From contig CAYGWQ010000313.1 of the NCBI GenBank assembly GCA_964353465.1, positions 1 to 6,529 of the forward strand: DNA of 6,529 bases, read 5' to 3'. Numbering within the stretch: the first letter of the stretch is position 1; every line of letters begins with the position of its first letter. The position numbers and the translations under genes are program-made. Below are positions 1 through 4,339 of this stretch, in pieces. Below the pieces are notes generated by a model. That model saw only the letters and a program-made list of their open reading frames with translations, did not search any database and was not told the origin of the DNA. This DNA comes from JAFNAG01 sp964353465 (GTDB taxonomy: Bacteria; Acidobacteriota; UBA6911).

Positions 1-117
1 GCCCAAAGGGCCGGCACCGGTCCTGCAATTATATCTACACCAGCACAAATGCGTATAAGATTCAGTTCCAAGCCCCACTCTTTTCATGTATTTCGTGGTC
101 TATTGTAGCGGAGTGCT

Positions 118-153
118 TAGGGACTCTTCAGGATTCGCCGAGGTTTTTCCTAG
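118..153 (+). promoter_or_regulatory. Operator-like element, copy A (three AGG repeats, 11-bp period)
   Basis: Three direct repeats each begin with AGG: AGGGACTCTTC (119-129), AGGATTCGCCG (130-140) and AGGTTTTTCCT (141-151). The same 36-bp element recurs without gaps at 2908-2943 and 4070-4105. Direct repeats at 11-bp spacing are the usual target layout of PhoB/OmpR-type winged helices, and the gene starting at 259 encodes one. Copy A lies 106 bp upstream of that start. On the + strand it reads the same way as the other two copies, which serve leftward genes, so relative to its own rightward gene it is inverted. Autoregulation is inferred; a leftward gene beyond the window edge is the alternative. 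Confidence 0.55.
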
Positions 154-170
154 CTTTTTGGCGATTTCGT

Positions 171-199
171 GGAACCGTTTTGCTCAGGCGCTCGTATGA
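171..199 (+). promoter_or_regulatory. Candidate ECF-type promoter of the regulator gene
   Basis: GGAACC (171-176), a 16-bp spacer and CGTATGA (193-199) resemble an extracytoplasmic-function sigma promoter (-35 GGAAC, -10 CGT-rich). The predicted transcription start, near 205, would give a leader of about 55 nt and put operator copy A at roughly -87 to -52, a usual activator position. One short match in GC-rich DNA is weak support. Confidence 0.3.
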
Positions 200-258
200 G
201 CATGTGAAACCGGGACGGCGGCAATTCGCTCCCGGGCAGAGCGCTGGAGAGTTCCGCG

Positions 259-1893
259 ATGGCTTGCGAATTCCGCGTGGGTGATTGGCTGGTGGAGCCG
301 GACCTGAACCGCATCAGCAATGAGAGCGGCGCCATATCGATCGAGCCCAAGGTTCTGGATGTGCTGATCTGTCTGGCGCGCTGCCCTGGAGAAGTCCTTT
401 CCAAAGAAAAAATCCTTCGGACGGTCTGGCCGGATACGTTCGTCAGTGACGGCATCCTCAGCTATTCGATTTCGGAGCTGCGTAAAGCCTTCGGAGACGA
501 TGCGAAGAACCCGCACGTGATTCAAACGATCTCGCGCAAGGGATACCGGCTCATTGCGCCGGTGAGCGGTCTCACATCGAGCCAGAAACCGCAGCCTTCC
601 ATTGCCATCCTGTCCTTTACCGACATGAGCCCGGAAAAGGACCAGGAGTATTTCTGCGACGGCATTGCCGAGGAGATCATCAACAACCTCACGCAGGTGA
701 CGGGCCTGCGCGTGGCGGCGCGCACTTCGTGCTTCGCTTTCAAGGGAAAGAACGAGGATGTGCGCAGCATCGGCAGGAAGCTGGGCGTAGCCACGGTGCT
801 CGAAGGGAGCGTGCGCAAGGCGGGCGACCAGCTGCGCATTTCCGCTCAGCTCATCAACGTCGAGGACGGCTGTCACCTGTGGTCGGAGCGGTACGATCGG
901 CAATTGAAAGATGTGTTTGCCATCCAGGACGAGATCTCCCGCAGCATTGCGGCAACTCTCAAGATCACCTTGAGCCCCGAGGAGAAGGACGCCATCGGCA
1001 GGGTTCCCACGTTGGACCTTCGGGCCTATGATTACTATTTGCGCGGGAAACAGTTTTTTTACCAGTACAAGAAAAAGGCCATTGAGTTCGCCCTGCGCAT
1101 GTTCTCCCAGGCGATCGAGCTCGATCCCGGATATGCGCTCGCATATGCCGGCATAGCCGACTGCAGCGCCTTCCTGTATCTGTACGCCGGCAGCCATGAT
1201 ATCCACTGTGAGCAGGCCGACGCAGCCAGCCGGAAGGCCATCGAGCTGGACCCGGATTCCGCCGAAGCGTATGCATCCCGCGGTGTGGCCCTGTCGTTGA
1301 AGGGCGTCTACCACGAAGCCGAAAAAGCATTTGAGGCGGCCATCCTGCTGGGCCCGCGGCTCTTCGAAGCGTACTATTGCTATGCCCGCGTGGCCTTTGT
1401 GCAGGGGAAGCTCGAAAAGGCGATCGAGCTGTATGAAAAGGCGAACGAAGTGCACCCGGCGGATTTCCAGTCACCGCTCCTGGTCGCGCAGATCTATGCC
1501 GATCTCGGCCGGGAGGAGGAGGCGGAAGCCGCCCGCCGGCGCGGCGTGAAGATCGCCGATGAGAGGTTGAAGCTCAATCCGGATGACGCGCGCGCCCTCT
1601 ACATGGGGGCCAACGGGCTGGTGTCACTCGGGGAACTTGACAAAGGGCTCGAGTGGGCCCATCAGGCGCTCGAGATCGATCCCGGCGATCCTATGCTGCT
1701 ATACAACGTGGCGTGCATTCAATCCCTGGCGGGACAGGTTGAAAATGCGCTGGATTCTCTGGAAAGGTCCGTCAAGAGCGGCCTGACGGAGAAGCGCTGG
1801 CTGGAACGCGACAGCAACCTCGACGCCCTGCGCCGCCATCCCCGCTACCAGGCCCTGCTTGAACTCATCGAGCAGTGCGCCCCCGCAAGCTGA
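259..1893 (+). CDS. Winged-helix / TolB-like / TPR-repeat transcriptional regulator
   Basis: Probable cytoplasmic transcription factor of 544 aa. Residues 1-100 form a PhoB/OmpR-type winged helix (Trans_reg_C): an EPKVLDVLICLA helix, GEVLSKEKILRTVWPD, SYSISELRKAFGD as recognition-helix region, and the closing QTISRKGYRLIAPV wing. Residues 112-240 match the TolB-like domain commonly fused to such proteins (PSIAILSFTDMS, YFCDGIAEEIINNL, GVATVLEGSVRKAGDQLRISAQL, HLWSERYDR). Residues 255-537 are TPR repeats, with recurring AIELDP, ALEIDP and LKLNP turns and a final LDALRRHPRYQALL. No CadC-like transmembrane segment separates the domains, so the protein looks soluble. It has no phosphoacceptor receiver domain, so the input is probably a ligand or partner bound by the TolB-like/TPR part. 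The start is supported by GGAGAG at 246-251, 7 nt before ATG, and by the winged helix beginning at residue 4. Target genes are not known; shared upstream elements suggest itself and the two small secreted-protein genes. Confidence 0.93.
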   Translation: MACEFRVGDWLVEPDLNRISNESGAISIEPKVLDVLICLARCPGEVLSKEKILRTVWPDTFVSDGILSYSISELRKAFGDDAKNPHVIQTISRKGYRLIAPVSGLTSSQKPQPSIAILSFTDMSPEKDQEYFCDGIAEEIINNLTQVTGLRVAARTSCFAFKGKNEDVRSIGRKLGVATVLEGSVRKAGDQLRISAQLINVEDGCHLWSERYDRQLKDVFAIQDEISRSIAATLKITLSPEEKDAIGRVPTLDLRAYDYYLRGKQFFYQYKKKAIEFALRMFSQAIELDPGYALAYAGIADCSAFLYLYAGSHDIHCEQADAASRKAIELDPDSAEAYASRGVALSLKGVYHEAEKAFEAAILLGPRLFEAYYCYARVAFVQGKLEKAIELYEKANEVHPADFQSPLLVAQIYADLGREEEAEAARRRGVKIADERLKLNPDDARALYMGANGLVSLGELDKGLEWAHQALEIDPGDPMLLYNVACIQSLAGQVENALDSLERSVKSGLTEKRWLERDSNLDALRRHPRYQALLELIEQCAPAS

Positions 1894-1932
1894 CCCCTTC
1901 TCCGCAGCGGTTTCGAAAATAATTCAAGCAGG

Positions 1933-2169
1933 GCGGGCTGAAGCCCTTAAGCGCTAAGATAAGTTCCAATACTTGGACCTCGACCTGGACCTCGACGTGG
2001 TCCTGGACCAGACGAATCGAGCTAAGCAATTGTGCGTAATGCATTTAGTTCAATAACATCGATTCGGAAGACACCCAGGCTCAGTCCACGTCGAAGTCCA
2101 AGTCCAGGTCCAAGGCCAGGTAAGCGATGCCGAAATGACTTAACTTAGCGCTTAAGGGCTGAAGCCCGC
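1933..2169. repeat. Long imperfect inverted repeat (about 240-bp hairpin) after the regulator
   Basis: Outer arms 1933-1958 and 2144-2169 are complementary at 24 of 26 positions (ends GCGGGCTG and CAGCCCGC-like). Inner arms 1972-2000 and 2086-2114 match at 26 of 29 and consist of TGGACC/TCGACC-type hexamers. A third pair, CGAATCGA (2013-2020) with TCGATTCG (2059-2066), closes toward a loop at 2021-2058. No reading frame of gene-like quality fits. It starts 40 bp after the regulator's stop codon and could fold in the transcript or in single-stranded DNA. The family is not recognised; it resembles REP/MITE-like palindromes. Confidence 0.8.
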
Positions 2170-2221
2170 AGCCACGAAAACAAACGACCCTGTAACCACT
2201 CGTGGCCGCGGGTTCCAGCCC
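2156..2221. repeat. Inverted repeat with 22-bp arms, overlapping the long hairpin
   Basis: Arm 2156-2177 (GGGCTGAAGCCCGC followed by AGCCACGA) pairs with 2200-2221 at 19 of 22 positions, across a 22-nt loop. It reuses the right end of the preceding hairpin, so the two structures are mutually exclusive. GGGCTGAAGCCCGC-type palindromes look like dispersed intergenic repeats. No T-tract follows, so it is not an obvious intrinsic terminator. Confidence 0.7.
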
Positions 2222-2227
2222 GCACAC

Positions 2228-2263
2228 AAAAAAACCGGCCGGCTCTGAGGGAGAGCCGGCCGG
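2228..2263 (-). terminator. Rho-independent terminator of the first secreted-protein gene
   Basis: A perfect 12-bp stem, CCGGCCGGCTCT (2235-2246) with AGAGCCGGCCGG (2252-2263), has a 5-nt loop. Read leftward it is followed by seven T residues (A at 2228-2234). It lies 85 bp beyond the stop codon of the leftward gene ending at 2348. The CCGGCCGG stem and T7 tail recur at the paralogous cassette. Confidence 0.9.
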
Positions 2264-2347
2264 CAAAGGCGCTTGAGGTCTTGCCCGCGACCAGCGGGAG
2301 CGATATCGATCGCCGTGGGCGGGGCCGCGTAACGAACGCAGCGGGAT

Positions 2348-2815
2348 TTACTTCGCCCTGGAGTGCACCGCGATGACCTCTACAGAGGCAACGCCGTGCG
2401 CTTTCCCGGCAAATTCGCTGGCAACCTTTTTCTCGGCGCGGGACTGGCCAATTTCAGCTCCCAGATCGCTGTTGCGCACCCTGGAGAGAAAGTAGGTATC
2501 ACCGTACTTATTGAACGTCACATGATAATCCGTATCCGTGGTGACGCCGCGCGTGCGCACCGAGAACAGGTGCTGGCAGCTGGATCCGTCCTGCGCGCTG
2601 ATCCTTATCATGGTACCGGCAGCATAGCCGCCCATCCGCGGCATCTCAATCCAATATTGGCCAGCGGGGTAAAGGCTGTCGCCGGCATGAAAGGCGAAGG
2701 GGATCTTCATCAGCACAGAATTGGAGGCCTCGAGGGCCCCTCCGGCCGAGGCCGCCACTGCAAATCCGAATATCACCGCACTCAAGGAAAACAGTACAAC
2801 CAAAACCTTTTTCAT
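2348..2815 (-). CDS. Small secreted protein of unknown function (paralog 1)
   Basis: A 155-aa exported protein of a family I know only as hypothetical proteins of acidobacterial type. Residues 1-24 are a signal peptide: MKK, a hydrophobic core (VLVVLFSLSAVIFGFAV), then AASA before GG, a plausible signal peptidase I site. The mature part has IPFAFHAGD (38-46), PAGQYWIEM (50-58), a DTDYHVTFNKYGDTYFL block (94-110), NSDLG (115-119) and an alanine/basic tail ending SRAK. Alternating hydrophobic residues suggest a beta-rich fold. Two cysteine-free stretches and a lone C80 argue against disulfides. The start at 2815 is chosen over an upstream ATG at 2887 because GGAGG (2820-2824) sits just before it, the signal peptide begins there, and the upstream 24 codons are not conserved in frame in the paralog at 3518-3979. 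The gene has its own promoter and terminator, so it is likely monocistronic. Function is unknown; surface, envelope or stress roles would all fit. Confidence 0.85.
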   Translation of the reverse strand: MKKVLVVLFSLSAVIFGFAVAASAGGALEASNSVLMKIPFAFHAGDSLYPAGQYWIEMPRMGGYAAGTMIRISAQDGSSCQHLFSVRTRGVTTDTDYHVTFNKYGDTYFLSRVRNSDLGAEIGQSRAEKKVASEFAGKAHGVASVEVIAVHSRAK

Positions 2816-2888
2816 ATTTCCTCCATGTTCGAACCCGCGCTTCCCTGCCCCCCACTTGGGCCAAGTGCCGTGCTCGTTGTTCGCCATG

Positions 2889-2916
2889 TTAGACGCACGT
2901 CCGGCTCTAGGAGTTC
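2889..2916 (-). promoter_or_regulatory. Candidate promoter of paralog 1
   Basis: Read leftward: GAACTC (2916-2911), a 16-bp spacer and GTCTAA (2894-2889), like an ECF-type promoter. The same two hexamers with the same spacing occur upstream of paralog 2. The predicted start near 2882 gives a leader of about 66 nt. GAACTC lies inside the outermost AGG repeat of the operator element, so a bound winged-helix activator could also replace a -35 for the housekeeping sigma factor. Confidence 0.5.
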
Positions 2917-2943
2917 GTGAGGATTCTCCGAGGAATTTCTTAG
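2908..2943 (-). promoter_or_regulatory. Operator-like element, copy B
   Basis: On the + strand it reads AGGAGTTCGTG (2909-2919), AGGATTCTCCG (2920-2930) and AGGAATTTCTT (2931-2941): three repeats with an 11-bp period and AGGA-TTC core. It overlaps and extends upstream of the -35 hexamer of the leftward promoter, the classic position for a PhoB-like activator. It aligns without gaps to 118-153 and 4070-4105. Confidence 0.6.
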
Positions 2944-2979
2944 CTCGCCGGTGCGAAGTGGGGACATGCCGGAATGGCG

Positions 2980-3080
2980 CTTAGATAAGGAGTCCAATTC
3001 GAACCCTGAAAGGCTTAGATCAGGATTTCACTGGAACCCTGAAAGGCTTAGATAAGGATTTCAATTGGGACCCTGAAAGG
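2980..3080. repeat. Three tandem 33-34-bp direct repeats
   Basis: Units at 2980-3013, 3014-3046 and 3047-3080 each begin CTTAGAT(A/C)AGGA and end ACCCTGAAAGG, with a few substitutions and one 1-bp deletion in the second. They abut without spacers, so this is not a CRISPR array. The start of the unit also resembles GCGCTAAGATAAGTTCCAAT at 1951-1970 in the hairpin after the regulator. Confidence 0.85.
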
Positions 3081-3245
3081 GTCGAGCGGCAAAGCCCAGG
3101 GCGCAAGCCCTGGGAACTGACGCAGAGTCAGGAATCAGCCCTGTAAGGGCGGCGCAGGCTGCATCGCCCCTTCAGGGCTGGCTTTCCGGATGTCCATGAT
3201 CCCAGGGCTGCGCCCTGGGCTTTGCTACCCCGCCCCTTTGGGGCT
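3071..3245. repeat. Nested inverted repeat (large palindrome)
   Basis: The main arms 3089-3115 and 3200-3225 (GCAAAGCCCAGGGCGC to TCCCAGGG) are complementary except for one bulged A. Inside, 3137-3150 pairs with 3166-3179 at 12 of 14 positions (AGCCCTG-AGGGC type). Outside, CCCTGAAAGGG (3071-3081) faces GCCCCTTTGGGGC (3232-3244). Repeats built on GCCCAGGGCGC look like dispersed intergenic palindromes. Confidence 0.8.
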
Positions 3246-3306
3246 TAAGCATTTGAATTTAAGGCACTGACAGGTGATGATCGCCTTTCTTAATTAAGCG
3301 CCATTC

Positions 3307-3372
3307 GGGACATGCCGCTTTTCCGGTTCGCGGTAGCGATTGCAACGTCACGCCGGAAAAGCGGCATGTCCC
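3307..3372. repeat. Perfect 20-bp inverted repeat with 26-nt loop
   Basis: GGGACATGCCGC...TTCCGG (3307-3326) is the exact reverse complement of 3353-3372, with a 26-nt loop at 3327-3352. It forms the right end of the putative element, and its outer GGGACATGCC also occurs at the left end (2961-2970). A perfect stem of this length suggests recent origin or selection for structure. Confidence 0.85.
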
Positions 3373-3399
3373 CTGCTCGCTCCGGCGCAGACCAGGCGC

Positions 3400-3435
3400 A
3401 AAAAAACCGGCCGGCCCTTGTACAGGACCGGCCGG
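3400..3435 (-). terminator. Rho-independent terminator of the second secreted-protein gene
   Basis: CCGGCCGG (3407-3414) pairs with CCGGCCGG (3428-3435), with a further CCT/AGG closure (3416-3418 with 3424-3426). Leftward reading ends in seven T (A at 3400-3406). It lies 83 bp beyond the stop codon at 3518, the same position and stem core as the paralog's terminator. Confidence 0.85.
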
Positions 3436-3517
3436 TTTGGGCGCCGGTAGGATTGCCCCTGGTCACAGGAGACGCCGCCTGTCGCTGGAGACGGCGTCCC
3501 CGTCAATCGTGGGGGGC

Positions 3518-3979
3518 TTACTTCGCCCTCGCGGGCGCAGCGACAACTTCTACGGAAGTTACGGCTCCCGAAGCCTGGGCATGCTCGCTAGCCAGTTTCC
3601 TTTCGGCGCGGGACTTTGCCACCTGAGCTCCCAGATCGCTGTTGGTCACTTTGGCGAGAAAATAGGATTCACCGTATTTGGTGAAGGTCACATGATAGTC
3701 CGTATCTGCCGTGTTCCCATTGATGCGCATGGTGAGCAGATACTGGCAGATCGATCCATCCAGCGAGTTGACTCTCAGCATCGAGCCGCTAGCGAAGCCG
3801 GTAAACGCAGTCATATCGATGAAATACTTCCCGGCAGGCATCCATTGATCGCCGGCATAGAATCCGAAGGGAATGTTAACCAACACGGAATATGGGGTGT
3901 CAGGCCGTGCCGACGCGCCCATTGCGAATCCGAATGTCACTGCACACAAGGCAATCAGTACTACCAAGGCTTTTCTCAT
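3518..3979 (-). CDS. Small secreted protein of unknown function (paralog 2)
   Basis: A 153-aa exported protein, about 55% identical by hand count over 125 ungapped residues to the protein at 2348-2815. Residues 1-24 are a signal peptide (MRK, hydrophobic core ALVVLIALCAVTFGFAM, GASA cleavage motif). Conserved blocks are SVLVNIPFGFYAGD, PAGKYFIDM, LDGSICQYL, the near-invariant DTDYHVTFTKYGESYFL, NSDLGAQVAKSRAE and the C-terminal RAK. The start at 3979 is supported by GGGAGG (3985-3990) 5 nt upstream and by exact alignment of the signal peptides; an in-frame ATG at 4069 would add 30 unconserved residues. Promoter, leader and terminator are copied with the gene, so this is a whole-cassette duplication. 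The cellular role is unknown; both products should act outside the cytoplasmic membrane. Confidence 0.85.
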   Translation of the reverse strand: MRKALVVLIALCAVTFGFAMGASARPDTPYSVLVNIPFGFYAGDQWMPAGKYFIDMTAFTGFASGSMLRVNSLDGSICQYLLTMRINGNTADTDYHVTFTKYGESYFLAKVTNSDLGAQVAKSRAERKLASEHAQASGAVTSVEVVAAPARAK

Positions 3980-4050
3980 ATCATCCTCCCGGTCCGAACC
4001 CGCGCTTCCCTGTCCCCCATGGGCAAGTGCCGTGCTCGTCATTCGCCCTG

Positions 4051-4078
4051 TTAGACGCAGCCGCTGCATGAGGAGTTC
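4051..4078 (-). promoter_or_regulatory. Candidate promoter of paralog 2
   Basis: Read leftward: GAACTC (4078-4073), a 16-bp spacer and GTCTAA (4056-4051). Both hexamers and the spacing are identical to those at 2889-2916, while much of the spacer differs, which favours real promoter elements. The predicted leader is about 65 nt. Confidence 0.5.
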
Positions 4079-4105
4079 GTTAGGATTCGCCGAGGAATTG
4101 CCTAG
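4070..4105 (-). promoter_or_regulatory. Operator-like element, copy C
   Basis: The + strand reads AGGAGTTCGTT (4071-4081), AGGATTCGCCG (4082-4092) and AGGAATTGCCT (4093-4103), three repeats of 11-bp period. The central repeat is identical to that of copy A upstream of the regulator. It overlaps the -35 hexamer of the leftward promoter in the same way as copy B. Confidence 0.6.
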
Positions 4106-4201
4106 TGGAATCTCGGAGACCAGCTACTCGACCACGAAACCTGGAGGGAACAAACCCGGGGCTGCACGCGCATTAACCCGCAGCACGCGGCGCGGGATTC
4201 G

Positions 4202-4304
4202 TTCATGACAGAAGGATTTTTGGACACGGAAGAACACGGAGCCGGAGCGTGTTCTTCCGTGTTCTTCCGTGTCCTGAGACGTCTTGCGATCCTTTCTTCA
4301 TGAA
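4202..4304. repeat. Palindromic intergenic repeat
   Basis: A perfect 19-bp inverted repeat (4222-4240 with 4256-4274; GGACACGGAAGAACACGGA) is surrounded by outer arms 4202-4217 and 4289-4304 that match at 13 of 16 positions. CCGTGTTCTT is also repeated in tandem in the right arm. No T-tract follows on either strand, so it is not a clear terminator for the leftward gene ending at 4340. It occupies most of the 234-bp gap between that gene and the operator of paralog 2. Confidence 0.75.
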
Positions 4305-4339
4305 TAAAGCAGGCTTGGATTTCGAGGCTGCGTAGCCTG

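Larger units (their letters stand above)
2960..3373. mobile_element. Putative non-autonomous palindromic element between the duplicated cassettes
   Basis: The 414-bp segment begins GGGGACATGCCG (2960-2971) and ends with its exact reverse complement CGGCATGTCCCC (3362-3373). A second inverted pair, GAATGGCGCTTA (2973-2984) and TAAGCGCCATTC (3295-3306), lies inside. It contains no credible gene, only tandem repeats, a nested palindrome and a terminal hairpin, listed separately. It fills the gap between the promoter of one cassette and the terminator of the next almost exactly. It resembles a MITE or REP cluster mobilised in trans, for example by a REP-type Y1 transposase. No clear target-site duplication is visible, so mobility is inferred. 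Confidence 0.5.

Noticed and set aside
1..87. Leftward frame from ATG at 87 open to the left edge
   Set aside because: No ribosome binding site, and the 29 visible residues are cysteine-rich without gene-like character; not enough to call a gene despite the possible leftward promoter.
184..1455. Long leftward open frame (423 codons) opposite the regulator gene
   Set aside because: Its product has no recognisable domain, and it lies antisense to a gene with clear winged-helix, TolB-like and TPR signatures. GC-rich genes often leave such open antisense frames.
2081..2266. Leftward 61-codon frame ending in a DLDLDFDVD-like tail
   Set aside because: It runs through the hairpin repeats and the terminator stem. 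The acidic repeat comes from the TGGACC hexamers and is not coding.
2816..2887. Upstream ATG start at 2887 for paralog 1 (and at 4069 for paralog 2)
   Set aside because: These would place a signal peptide behind an unconserved hydrophilic extension. The internal starts have good ribosome binding sites and aligned signal peptides.
2980..3080. Possible CRISPR-like array
   Set aside because: The three units are directly adjacent without spacers and carry internal differences; no cas gene is present.
3437..4054. Rightward open frame of 205 codons opposite paralog 2 (and a similar one at 2363-2920 opposite paralog 1)
   Set aside because: Both are mirror images of the secreted-protein genes and owe their similarity to the duplication; no ribosome binding site or domain.
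4222..4274. Hairpin as an intrinsic terminator for the HEAT/DUF1080 gene
   Set aside because: Leftward reading after the stem gives CAAAAATCC, not a T-tract, so the intrinsic terminator pattern is not met.
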